Counted from the stretch's first letter, positions 7,356-14,575 are shown. The stretch is 14,615 nucleotides of DNA from Methylophaga sp. (GCF_030651745.1 NZ_JAUSCC010000029.1:1-14615), one strand, 5' to 3'. The notes: a model not told the origin generated them from the sequence alone. Numbers and translations: made by a program.

Positions 7356-7378
7356 TGTTTATGAAAACTTTATAAACA
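7356..7378. repeat. Inverted repeat upstream of the GGDEF/EAL gene
   Basis: The arms TGTTTAT (7356-7362) and ATAAACA (7372-7378) are perfect inverted copies around a nine-base loop. They lie about 25 bases upstream of the promoter candidate at 7403. The stem is A+T-rich with no T-run after it, so it is more likely a protein-binding site or chance than a terminator for the fliK operon. Confidence 0.3.
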
Positions 7379-7402
7379 GCATTACAAAAATCTTATTAAG
7401 TG

Positions 7403-7431
7403 TTGATTTTAAAATATAAAACAGCTATTTT
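7403..7431 (+). promoter_or_regulatory. Sigma-70-like promoter for the GGDEF/EAL gene
   Basis: TTGATT (7403-7408) and TATTTT (7426-7431) are separated by 17 bases in an A+T-rich part of the 181-bp intergenic region. Transcription would begin near 7438, about 45 bases before the ATG at 7482. The rest of 7301-7481 holds no gene and no convincing terminator. Confidence 0.5.
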
Positions 7432-7481
7432 CATTTGCATGTATTTTACAACCGGTCATAAGAAACCGCCGACAAAAACAG

Positions 7482-9323
7482 ATGAATACGCTACTCACCA
7501 TTGAGTCACCGATGTCAAAGACATCCGAGCAGAGCCCGACGGCACCGATCTCTGCGGCGGAAGTTAATGATTTATTGGCGGCTCGGATTTTGATTAGTGG
7601 GACGCGGTTATCAGATCTGGCTTTTCTGCAAACCATGCTGTCATTGAGTGGTTTTACCAATACCAGTACCGCAAATGGTCCCGAAAAGCTGATGCAAGTG
7701 CTGAGACAAACCATTAGCGATGATCACTGTGATATTGATTTGATTATTCTGGACTGTCGGCTGGGTGATTGTAATGCACGAGAATTGCGTCTCAAACTGG
7801 ATCAATTTGATGAGTGGCGATTGATTCCGGTGATTGCATTAACCGAAAAATCACAATGGAATCACAATCAGTTGTTAACCGATTTGGGCCATGGTGTCAC
7901 GTCGTTGCTGTACCGTCCCCTTACTGCAGAATCCTTACCTCCAGCCGTTATGACCACTTTAGCTATCAAACGCGAGCGGGATCATTATCATCTGCGTCAA
8001 CAACAAATTGAAGACGAAAATGCCCAGTTGCGGGTGATGGAAGCGCGTTTGCAATTTTCAGTAAATCATGATGATTTAACTGGACTGGCCAATCGGCGAC
8101 GGCTGGAACAGGCACTTGATATTACATTGACTCAGGTACGAAATTTCCATACCAGCAGTGCGTTGTTTTATATCGATCTGGATAGCTTCAAAGTGCTGAA
8201 TGATGCGGAAGGACATGAGGCAGGGGATACTTTATTAGTTCAAGTAGCAAACTCACTGCGAGGCTTCTTTAAAGTCCGCGATACGCTGGTAAGAATAGGT
8301 TCAGATGAATTTGCCGTATTAGTCGATACTATTGATCCGGATACAGCCGTAGCTCGTGCAGAAGGCTTGCGGGATCTGTTTGATGGCTATAGCTTCACCT
8401 TTCATGATCATGAATATCATTTATCTGCCAGTATTGGCGTTAAATGTATTACTGAAGCCAATCTTTCGACAGTGGGCGAAATCCTGTCTCACGCCAATCA
8501 GGCCTGTTATACAGCTAAAAAACGTGGGCGTAACCGTGTTCATGTCTACAGCCCGGCAGATCGGGAAATGTATGCGTTGAGGCATAGTGTGGAATGGGCC
8601 CCAAGAATTCGTGCGGCGTTGAAACAAGAAAATTTCATCCTTGAATTTCAACCTATCTACTCGCTGAAAGATAACAAAATCAATCATTATGAATGTTTGA
8701 TTCGAATGCGCGGGCAGGGCGACAAACTCTATTACCCTCAGGATTTTATCCCGGTAGCAGAAGCTATGGGGCTGATCCATCAGATTGATCTCTGGGTGGT
8801 CAGTCATGCCTTTGAGCTGCTCAGAAATATTCCGGGAGACATTGCGCTGGCAGTGAACTTATCGGGTAATATTTTTCTGGATAAGAATTTATATCCTCTG
8901 GTTGAACGTAAGCTGCTGGAGACAGGTGTCGATCCATCACGTCTGGTATTTGAAATTACTGAAACCTCAGCCATTTCCAATTTCGATCAAACCAAACATA
9001 TGGTTGATCGGCTGCGCCATTTAGGCTGTCGATTCGCATTGGATGATTTTGGTGCCGGATTTAACTCGTACAGTTATTTAAAGCACTTCCCGGTGGATAT
9101 TCTGAAAATTGATGGTGGATTTATCACCAATTTACATAACGATCCTGTCGATCAGTTATTGGTGAAATCAATGATTGATATCTCTCACAGCCTTGGCAAG
9201 AAAACCGTGGCGGAATTTGTCGAAGACAGAGATACCCTAAAAATGCTGCAGGATTTCGGAGTCGACTTTGTGCAAGGTTATTTAATCGGTAAACCGCAAC
9301 GCGCACTACCGCCGAAGCTTTAG
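7482..9323 (+). CDS. Degenerate-receiver / GGDEF / EAL c-di-GMP protein
   Basis: The 613-residue cytoplasmic protein has three domains. Residues 34-160 fold-match a response-regulator receiver with D91 (ILDCRL) and T121, but the usual acidic pair is replaced by S39-G40 and the usual lysine by R145. Residues 162-192 form a charged linker helix. The GGDEF domain (about 195-355) has LTGLANRR (199-206) and D232, but its active loop reads GSDEF (273-277), and the inhibitory-site arginine position is K264. The EAL domain (about 370-610) keeps E404, N459, E491, D521, D522, K542, E578 and Q598, so phosphodiesterase activity is plausible. I infer a c-di-GMP phosphodiesterase with an altered or regulatory GGDEF. 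No good ribosome binding site is seen. An in-frame ATG at 7512 is an alternative start. It ends convergently, overlapping the DUF2802 stop by four bases. Confidence 0.9.
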   Translation: MNTLLTIESPMSKTSEQSPTAPISAAEVNDLLAARILISGTRLSDLAFLQTMLSLSGFTNTSTANGPEKLMQVLRQTISDDHCDIDLIILDCRLGDCNARELRLKLDQFDEWRLIPVIALTEKSQWNHNQLLTDLGHGVTSLLYRPLTAESLPPAVMTTLAIKRERDHYHLRQQQIEDENAQLRVMEARLQFSVNHDDLTGLANRRRLEQALDITLTQVRNFHTSSALFYIDLDSFKVLNDAEGHEAGDTLLVQVANSLRGFFKVRDTLVRIGSDEFAVLVDTIDPDTAVARAEGLRDLFDGYSFTFHDHEYHLSASIGVKCITEANLSTVGEILSHANQACYTAKKRGRNRVHVYSPADREMYALRHSVEWAPRIRAALKQENFILEFQPIYSLKDNKINHYECLIRMRGQGDKLYYPQDFIPVAEAMGLIHQIDLWVVSHAFELLRNIPGDIALAVNLSGNIFLDKNLYPLVERKLLETGVDPSRLVFEITETSAISNFDQTKHMVDRLRHLGCRFALDDFGAGFNSYSYLKHFPVDILKIDGGFITNLHNDPVDQLLVKSMIDISHSLGKKTVAEFVEDRDTLKMLQDFGVDFVQGYLIGKPQRALPPKL

Positions 9324-9706
9324 TGTAAATCTGTTACCGAATGACGCTGTGCCCCATGCAGTCGGGTGATCAATAAAGCTTCTTCTTCACTTAAATTACA
9401 GTTATCAATCAGCTGATTAATATCGACGCCTTTGCGGGCTAAGCGAATAGCATGCTCGTAGCTTTGTTGCTGGGGTTGGCCCAGATCCATAGTGTTTTGC
9501 TGTTCACGCATTTTCATCAGGGCTTGTTCAAATCGCACAATCCGTTCATCTGAGCCCACCGCTGCGCTGCAAAGTGCTGACAATTGTTGTTGCAATGCGG
9601 TTATTTGGCTGGCTTGAGCCCGATTTAATCGAAAAAAACGGTAGCTGGTCGCCAGCAAAACAAGCCCCAGCAAACCGATCAGAATATATAAGCTGTATAA
9701 AATCAT
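9320..9706 (-). CDS. DUF2802 membrane-anchored protein of the chemotaxis cluster
   Basis: The 128-residue protein has an N-terminal membrane segment (about 3-21) and a basic turn (RFFRLNRAQ). A likely coiled coil follows (about 30-70, rich in Gln, Leu and Glu). The compact C-terminal domain (about 82-122, YEHAIRLARKGVDINQLIDN, then LSEEEALLITRLHG) looks helix-turn-helix-like and matches the DUF2802 pattern. Proteins of this family sit at the end of the cheW-containing cluster in Pseudomonas and Vibrio, and no function is established. GGGAG (minus strand, 9713-9717) lies six bases before the ATG and supports the start. It is the last gene of the minus-strand operon. Its TAA overlaps the TAG of the convergent GGDEF/EAL gene, and no terminator hairpin was seen there. 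Confidence 0.82.
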   Translation of the reverse strand: MILYSLYILIGLLGLVLLATSYRFFRLNRAQASQITALQQQLSALCSAAVGSDERIVRFEQALMKMREQQNTMDLGQPQQQSYEHAIRLARKGVDINQLIDNCNLSEEEALLITRLHGAQRHSVTDLH

Positions 9707-9721
9707 AATGCGCTCCCAAAA

Positions 9722-9898
9722 TCACACATATTCATCAATAATGCCGGTTTTAGGCGGCCGGTTAGGTGGAATGTCCTCATGGTCTTCTGGTTTTTGTTTA
9801 TCTTGTTGTTTCGGTCTGTAGCGCCGTTTCTCATCCGCTGGCGTATCCACACTGGTGGAGGGCACCAGTGGTTGAGCAGGATGAATTTCATCGGCCAT
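9722..9898 (-). CDS. Small charged, proline-rich protein between cheW and DUF2802
   Basis: This reading frame encodes 58 residues, starting MADEIHPAQP and ending TGIIDEYV. It contains many Pro, Asp, Glu, Lys and Arg residues, no membrane segment and no cysteine, and is probably disordered. It begins nine bases after the cheW stop and ends 15 bases before the DUF2802 ATG, so it fits the operon spacing exactly. A longer frame (9703-9906, GTG start) overlaps it, but encodes a mix of Trp, Cys and Met unlike a conserved protein and would run over the start of the next gene. No strong ribosome binding site is seen, so coupling to cheW is likely. I do not recognise a family. Its place in a conserved cluster suggests a chemotaxis or polarity accessory role, which is inference. 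Confidence 0.6.
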   Translation of the reverse strand: MADEIHPAQPLVPSTSVDTPADEKRRYRPKQQDKQKPEDHEDIPPNRPPKTGIIDEYV

Positions 9899-9907
9899 AG
9901 GATCACG

Positions 9908-10387
9908 TTAAAAGCTGGCGATATCAGCTATTTCATCGTCATTAAGCAGCTTATTGACGTCAACCAGAATCAGTAAGTTTTTATCCCGACTGCAGACACC
10001 CTGAATGAAACGTGAACTGTCTTCACTGCTGACATTAGGGGCGGTGTCGATTTCTGATTGATGCAGATAAACCACTTCTGCAACACTGTCGACCAACATG
10101 CCGATAACGTTGCCATTCACTTCCGCGATGATGATGCGTGAGTCCTCATCTGTTTCTCGCGAAGGCAGGCCAAACCGCTTACGGGTATCGATTACAGTAA
10201 CAACATTGCCCCGCAGATTGATGATGCCCAATACATAATCCGGGGCGCCTGGTACAGGGGCAATTTCAGTAGGTCGTAATACTTCCTGCACCTGCATCAC
10301 ATTAATGCCGTAAATCTCCTGGTCCAATTGGTACGATACCCACTGAAGAATCGGATCATTTCCGGCCTGATTTGTTTGTTCGCTCAT
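9908..10387 (-). CDS. cheW: Chemotaxis coupling protein CheW
   Basis: CheW links chemoreceptors to the CheA kinase in the polar signalling array. The 159-residue protein shows the double beta-barrel CheW pattern: WVSYQLDQEIYGINVMQVQEVL (16-37), then the PVPGAPDYVLGIINLRG segment (44-60) with the conserved Arg of NLRG (R59), VVTVIDTRKRFGL, and VIGMLVDSVAEVV before a C-terminal helix with a short acidic tail. The start is the ATG at 10387, because AAGGA lies seven bases before it. A GTG six codons upstream is in frame but would place the ribosome binding site inside the gene. It follows parP after a 110-bp gap that holds a promoter candidate, so it may be transcribed both from the operon and separately. 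Confidence 0.94.
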   Translation of the reverse strand: MSEQTNQAGNDPILQWVSYQLDQEIYGINVMQVQEVLRPTEIAPVPGAPDYVLGIINLRGNVVTVIDTRKRFGLPSRETDEDSRIIIAEVNGNVIGMLVDSVAEVVYLHQSEIDTAPNVSSEDSSRFIQGVCSRDKNLLILVDVNKLLNDDEIADIASF

Positions 10388-10394
10388 TTTTGTT

Positions 10395-10399
10395 TCCTT
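10395..10399 (-). promoter_or_regulatory. Ribosome binding site that fixes the cheW start
   Basis: On the minus strand AAGGA lies seven bases before the ATG at 10387. It decides for this start over the GTG at 10405. Confidence 0.8.
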
Positions 10400-10464
10400 A
10401 TTCACAAAACATTGACTCAGGTGATGCTGCCAATTTTATGACGATCTTTATCTAAACCTATCAA

Positions 10465-10480
10465 AGCACAGTCTGTGCCA
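10465..10480 (-). promoter_or_regulatory. Sigma-54-type (-24/-12) promoter candidate upstream of cheW
   Basis: The minus strand reads TGGCACAGACTGTGCT. Compared with the sigma-54 consensus TGGCACG-N4-TTGCW, it matches every fixed base except two (A for G at position 7 and G for T at position 12). The GG and GC are correctly ten bases apart. Transcription would start around 10450-10455, about 65 bases before the cheW ATG. The element lies 18 bases past the parP stop. RpoN with FleQ/FlrC-type activators controls many polar flagellar genes in this group. The same bases form a palindrome, listed separately, so a repressor site is an alternative. Confidence 0.5.
10466..10478. repeat. 13-bp perfect palindrome in the parP-cheW gap
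   Basis: GCACAG and CTGTGC flank one central base. On the + strand it is followed by CAG and seven T residues (10482-10488). That looks like a weak intrinsic terminator for antisense transcripts coming from the convergent GGDEF/EAL side. On the minus strand the following bases (CTTTGAT) make a poor terminator for parP. It coincides with the -24/-12 element. Confidence 0.4.
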
Positions 10481-10497
10481 GTTTTTTTGTTCGGTTA

Positions 10498-11085
10498 TCA
10501 CAGTATTTTTAATAATTCAGTTAATGAAATAATACTGCTTAATGGTGACATCAACATACCTGCCAGCCAGGGCCTTTGACCAGGTTCACGTCGCCAGCGT
10601 ACATTTTCGTTATCAAGCTTCACGACATGCTTTATAGCCGAAACCGCTAATCCTAACTGTTTGTTGTTCACTAGTAATATGTAGCGGTTATCTTCGGAAT
10701 TACTTGATTGATTGGTAATTAATGTTGTCAGATCAATTACTTGGGTATGTTGTTTGGGCCGGCTTAAGGTGCCCACCACATAGCTTGCATTCCCCGGTAT
10801 TTGTGAGAGACCTTTTTCCGGCCAGTTTTCAATGCCATCCAGTTCATCCAGAGACAATGCCAATTGCATGCCGGCAACTTCAAATAATAACGCCTGACCG
10901 ATTTTGTCTGGAATATTGTTGATGGTCTGAGTGATGTCGGGTTCAACAACAGGTGGGGCGGGAACAGTTTCAATGGATTCGGTTGCTGTCTGTTCCAGCG
11001 TTTCCAGTTCATCATCAAGCAATAACTCTTGCAGATAAGCTGCCAGAGCATGTTTTGGTTCTTTAATTTGCGTTGGCTTAGACAT
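10498..11085 (-). CDS. parP: ParP-like CheW-domain polar array protein
   Basis: The 195-residue protein has an N-terminal helix (MSKPTQIKEPKHALAAYLQ) and an acidic, Pro/Val-rich linker to about residue 60. A C-terminal CheW-like domain covers about 63-195 (GQALLFEVAGMQLALSLDEL, YVVGTLSRP, YILLVNNKQLGLAVSAIKHV). In Vibrio the ParP C-terminal domain binds the chemoreceptors and CheA to integrate arrays at the pole, while ParP also works with ParC. The order parC-parP-cheW here is the same. The domain lacks the NLRG motif of true CheW, having TLSRP at that place, in agreement with a ParP-type rather than a coupling role. It overlaps parC by eight bases. The N-terminal part is short compared with what I recall of Vibrio ParP. 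Confidence 0.82.
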   Translation of the reverse strand: MSKPTQIKEPKHALAAYLQELLLDDELETLEQTATESIETVPAPPVVEPDITQTINNIPDKIGQALLFEVAGMQLALSLDELDGIENWPEKGLSQIPGNASYVVGTLSRPKQHTQVIDLTTLITNQSSNSEDNRYILLVNNKQLGLAVSAIKHVVKLDNENVRWRREPGQRPWLAGMLMSPLSSIISLTELLKIL

Positions 11086-11872
11086 TGTTGTCCGATTTTG
11101 GCAAAGGGGCTTTGATGAGTTTTTTCATTAAACGCTCATAGGCCATACTGCCACGACTTTCAAGATTAAGTGCAGGTAATGGAATACCGGACTTACTTGC
11201 ATCACGGAATTGTGTATCAATCGGGATAGCGTCCTGCCAGAGATTTGCCTCATGATCCTGCTGCATTTTCAATAACGTCTGGGTACCTGCGCGGGTCCGG
11301 CGATCAAACATGGTCGGTACAATTAAATAAGGCAGTTTGTGTTGGCGGGAATGATTGATCAGCTGCAGGGTATGCAGCATACGTTCAAGTCCTTTCAACG
11401 CCAGAAACTCAGTTTGTACCGGAATTAATAACTCATCACAGGCTGCCAGTGCATTTACCATCAATACGCCCAGCATAGGGGGGCAGTCTATCAGTACATA
11501 TTCAAAGCGATCATGAAGTTGCTGTAAGGTTTTATGAATAACCAAACCTTTACCACTCTGAATGCCTAGCTGACGATCCAAGGTGGCCATGGCGGTGGCT
11601 GCCGGTAGCAGGTAAATATTTTCCTGGCTGGTTTTTTTCAACGTTTTGAATATGGCATTCAAAGGTTGTTGATCTGACTGTTGAAACAAGGTGTAAATGC
11701 TGTTTTCGATAGTGTCAGGATCAAAACCAAAATAGGTCGTCAATGAACCGTGAGGATCCATATCTACCAATAAGGTGGAGTGACCTTTCAACGCAAGATG
11801 GCTAGCCAGACTGACCACTGTGGTGGTTTTACCGACGCCACCTTTTTGATTGGCAATGGCCCAGACCGTCAT
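11078..11872 (-). CDS. parC: ParA-family ATPase ParC (chemotaxis array positioning)
   Basis: The 264-residue MinD/ParA-type ATPase has a deviant Walker A motif KGGVGKTT (10-17) with both signature lysines (K10 and K15), the Walker A' DMDP (37-40), and the Walker B segment VLIDCPP. Chromosome-partition ParA would sit next to parB. Here the partner is parP, and the surrounding genes are motC, motD and cheW. It is therefore assigned to ParC, which recruits chemosensory arrays to the old pole and directs their inheritance in Vibrio. It begins in an ATGA overlap with motD and ends overlapping parP by eight bases, so translation of motD, parC and parP is probably coupled. FleN/FlhG, another ParA relative controlling flagellar number, is less likely because of the parP neighbour. 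Confidence 0.88.
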   Translation of the reverse strand: MTVWAIANQKGGVGKTTTVVSLASHLALKGHSTLLVDMDPHGSLTTYFGFDPDTIENSIYTLFQQSDQQPLNAIFKTLKKTSQENIYLLPAATAMATLDRQLGIQSGKGLVIHKTLQQLHDRFEYVLIDCPPMLGVLMVNALAACDELLIPVQTEFLALKGLERMLHTLQLINHSRQHKLPYLIVPTMFDRRTRAGTQTLLKMQQDHEANLWQDAIPIDTQFRDASKSGIPLPALNLESRGSMAYERLMKKLIKAPLPKSDNNV

Positions 11873-12789
11873 GGTGATGTTTCACCTATCTCAGCGGGTG
11901 CCAGAATCGGCGAGGTAAGACTGTCGGTAATCGGTGTACGAATATTCTCCACCTCTTTTGCAGGTTGATTTAATTGTTCATCAAACACATCAAGCGTCCT
12001 TCGACTCTCCGAACTACCTAATATAACTAAAACAACACGGCGGTTTTTTTGCCTGCCGGCTTCGGTTTCGTTATCGGCAATCGGTTTGAATTCGCCATAA
12101 CCAATAGCGGACATCCGGCTGGGCTCAATGCCAAAGCGATCCAATAAATTAACTACGCTGGCTGCCCTGGCTGCTGATAATTCCCAGTTAGACGGGAAAC
12201 GCGGTGTGTTAATCGGCTGATCATCGGTGAAACCTTCAACCTGTAAAGGATTAGCAACCGGGGCCAGTACATCTGCAATTTGACCAATAACCGGCACAGC
12301 TTCGCGGGCCAACCGCGCATCACCACTGGCAAACAGAAAATTGGAGTTAATTTCTACTTCCAGCCAGTCTTCGGTTTGTTTAATAATGACATCTTCATTT
12401 GTAATCAAATCTGCAAGCGCGCTGCTGAGTTGCTGTGAAATATCATTAATAGTGCGAACACTTTGTTCTGAAACAGGCGGTCTTTCTTTAGGTAATTCCG
12501 GCAGCTCGATTTCAAAATCAGGAACGTCTGGTTTACCCGGAGAGGCAACACGTTCACCTTGGCCACGACTGACTTCACCAACCTGAATCGGATCACTGCT
12601 GCGACTCGGTTGTGAAAAAACGCTTTCCAACGTTTCAGACAATACCCGGTATTTACCTTCATTGATTGATGATATGGAGTACATCACCACAAAAAAAGCA
12701 AACAGCAGGGTAATGAAATCAGCATAGGAAACTAACCAGCGTTCGTGGTTTTCGTGTTCCTCATGCCGTTTTCTGCGACTGCGAGCCAT
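11869..12789 (-). CDS. motD: Flagellar stator protein MotD (MotB family)
   Basis: MotB-type subunits anchor the stator to peptidoglycan and carry the ion-binding aspartate. The 306-residue protein has a short basic cytoplasmic start (ARSRRKRHEEHENHERW) and one membrane helix (about 20-42) with the expected channel residue D24 in SYADF. A variable linker rich in Pro, Glu and Ser runs to about 115. The OmpA-like peptidoglycan-binding domain covers about 145-258 (FASGDARL, VEGFTDDQPI, NWELSAARAASV, IADNETEAGRQKNRRV). The C-terminal tail (about 260-306) is probably flexible. The start lies two bases after the motC stop. The pair order motC-motD, following cheB, is the Pseudomonas arrangement, where MotCD is a second stator used under high load. 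Whether this is the only stator in the genome is unknown. Confidence 0.93.
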   Translation of the reverse strand: MARSRRKRHEEHENHERWLVSYADFITLLFAFFVVMYSISSINEGKYRVLSETLESVFSQPSRSSDPIQVGEVSRGQGERVASPGKPDVPDFEIELPELPKERPPVSEQSVRTINDISQQLSSALADLITNEDVIIKQTEDWLEVEINSNFLFASGDARLAREAVPVIGQIADVLAPVANPLQVEGFTDDQPINTPRFPSNWELSAARAASVVNLLDRFGIEPSRMSAIGYGEFKPIADNETEAGRQKNRRVVLVILGSSESRRTLDVFDEQLNQPAKEVENIRTPITDSLTSPILAPAEIGETSP

Positions 12790-12791
12790 AA

Positions 12792-13532
12792 TTAACTTAA
12801 ATATGCCTGCAGACGGCTCTCGATATTACGTGGGTTATCTCCGTCAGCCACGCTGATCAAGCCGTCTATCAACATCATTTGTAATTGGGTGCGTCGTTGC
12901 ACCAGCGTTTTGAGTTTATTACCCACGGGTAAAAACAATAAATTCGCCAAGCCGACACCATAGATGGTGGCAACAAACGCCACCGCGATACCGGAACCCA
13001 GTGAGGAAGGATCTGCCAGATTACCCATCACATGAATCAGCCCTAATACTGCGCCAATGATACCAATAGTCGGGGAGTAACCGCCCATGGCCTCATAGAC
13101 TTTAGCCGCCTGCAAATCGTTGTTTTCCATAATATCGAGATCGGTTTCCAATATCTCTCGAATGATTTCCGGCTCTGCACCGTCCGCAATAAGCTGCAAG
13201 CCTTTTTGGGTAAAGATATCGGATTCCTGCAATGCCATTGCTTCCAGGCGGAGTAAACCTTCACGTCGGGCGATTTGGTTCCAGTCGAGAATTTTTTCTA
13301 ATAGCCGTTTAGCGGATTGTTGGGGTGGTTTAAAGATCCATACGGTCATTTTCAGCGCACGGATAAAGGTATTCATTGGCGTCTGTAACATCACCGCCCC
13401 AAGCGTACCGCCCAATACGATTAACAGCGCTACGGCGTTGAGAATGGTGTCAAGATGACCACCTTCCAGATACTGACCGACGATGATGGCGCCAAATCCA
13501 ATCAGTAAGCCCAGTATGCTGAGAATATCCAT
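12792..13532 (-). CDS. motC: Flagellar stator protein MotC (MotA family)
   Basis: The 246-residue inner membrane protein has four predicted membrane helices (about 4-20, 32-50, 152-172, 182-205) and a cytoplasmic loop between the second and third. It contains the charged residues expected to touch the rotor protein FliG: R89/R90 and E97 in ARREGLLRLE. The two conserved prolines occur as P154 (GGYSPTIGIIGAVLGL) and P202 (LFLPVGNKL). The start MDILSILGLLIGF and the segment QTPMNTFIRALK resemble MotC rather than the longer E. coli MotA. It starts two bases after cheB ends and stops two bases before motD. It would form the ion channel with MotD and drive the flagellar motor. Confidence 0.93.
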   Translation of the reverse strand: MDILSILGLLIGFGAIIVGQYLEGGHLDTILNAVALLIVLGGTLGAVMLQTPMNTFIRALKMTVWIFKPPQQSAKRLLEKILDWNQIARREGLLRLEAMALQESDIFTQKGLQLIADGAEPEIIREILETDLDIMENNDLQAAKVYEAMGGYSPTIGIIGAVLGLIHVMGNLADPSSLGSGIAVAFVATIYGVGLANLLFLPVGNKLKTLVQRRTQLQMMLIDGLISVADGDNPRNIESRLQAYLS

Positions 13533-13534
13533 GG

Positions 13535-14575
13535 CTATTTCAGCGCCGTCAGTAGTTTACCGATTTCCGTCAGACTCAAAATTTTATCCGCTACACCTGC
13601 TTTGGCAACGGCCATCGGCATGCCGTAGATGGTACTGCTTTGTTGATCCTGAGCCCAAACCGTCGCGCCTTTTTGATGCATTTTTATCGAACCTTCACAG
13701 CCATCCGCCCCCATTCCAGTGAGGATAATGGTCAGAGTCTGTGCTGGACATATTTGTGCGACTGATTCTAGGGTGACATCAATGCAGGGGCGGTAAGTTG
13801 CATTATCAGCACCGGGATCGACCTGTAAATAAAGTTGACCGCGACGACCTTTAAGCAATAACTGTTGGCCGCCAGGAGCCAAATAAGCAACCCCCGGACG
13901 TAAGGCATCATTTTGTTGAGCCTCTTTGATCTGGATATCGCATTGTGAATTTAATCGTTCAGCAAAAGAGGGGGTAAAGGTTGCAGGCATGTGTTGCAGC
14001 AGAATAATCGGAAACGGAAAATTAGCCGGTAATTGCGACAAAACATTCTGTAATGCAACTGGCCCGCCAGTTGAGGTACCAATTACCACTAATTCAATTT
14101 TCTTCTTTTCAGCGGAAATAACCGGTGTGCTGGGCTTTTCAGGAGCTTTAACAATAGATGTCTGTTTATTAGGCTTTGAATGTGTTCCTAGAAAATTAAT
14201 GCGATCGCATAATTTCTGGCGGGCACTGGCCTTGTCCTGGGCCAGATCTTCAAACCGTTTAGGTAAAAAGTCCATGGCCCCGGCATCTAACGCATCCAGT
14301 GTTGCTTTGGCTCCATCGGTCGTCCATGTTGACAGCATTAATACCGGTGTGGGGCGGCGACGCATGATTTTTTTGACGGCCCCAATACCATCCAGCAGGG
14401 GCATTTCCAGATCCATGGTCACCACATCAGGTCTATAACGAGATACCTGTTCTACTGCCTCCAAACCATCAGCTGCACTGGCAATAACTTCCAGCCGCGG
14501 ATCGGCGTTAATGATTTCAGTCAGTCGCCGGCGGAAAAATGCTGAATCATCAACAATCAGTACCTTTACAGTCAC
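13535..14575 (-). CDS. cheB: Chemoreceptor glutamate methylesterase/deamidase CheB
   Basis: CheB removes methyl groups from chemoreceptors and deamidates glutamines, giving adaptation after phosphorylation by CheA. The 346-residue protein has a receiver domain (about 2-125) with D9/D10, phosphoacceptor D55 (TMDLEMP), S82 and K106. A variable linker spans about 130-158. The methylesterase domain (about 160-346) has the triad S168 (GTSTGGP), H195 (LLQHMP) and D291 (GMGADG). The start is GTG, with AAGGA five bases upstream (minus strand, 14581-14585), and no other start codon lies upstream in frame within the window. It is the first gene of the visible operon. In related genomes cheA precedes it, but only 40 bases of that side are present, so this cannot be confirmed. 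Confidence 0.95.
   Translation of the reverse strand: MTVKVLIVDDSAFFRRRLTEIINADPRLEVIASAADGLEAVEQVSRYRPDVVTMDLEMPLLDGIGAVKKIMRRRPTPVLMLSTWTTDGAKATLDALDAGAMDFLPKRFEDLAQDKASARQKLCDRINFLGTHSKPNKQTSIVKAPEKPSTPVISAEKKKIELVVIGTSTGGPVALQNVLSQLPANFPFPIILLQHMPATFTPSFAERLNSQCDIQIKEAQQNDALRPGVAYLAPGGQQLLLKGRRGQLYLQVDPGADNATYRPCIDVTLESVAQICPAQTLTIILTGMGADGCEGSIKMHQKGATVWAQDQQSSTIYGMPMAVAKAGVADKILSLTEIGKLLTALK

Noticed and set aside
9703..9906. 67-residue minus-strand frame with GTG start
   Set aside because: It overlaps the better-placed 58-aa frame, has odd composition and ends inside the DUF2802 gene.
10388..10405. GTG start for cheW
   Set aside because: It places AAGGA inside the coding region. The ATG at 10387 has ideal spacing.
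13926..14438. 170-residue frame antisense to cheB
   Set aside because: It is fully covered by cheB with intact catalytic motifs, and its translation has no recognisable domain.
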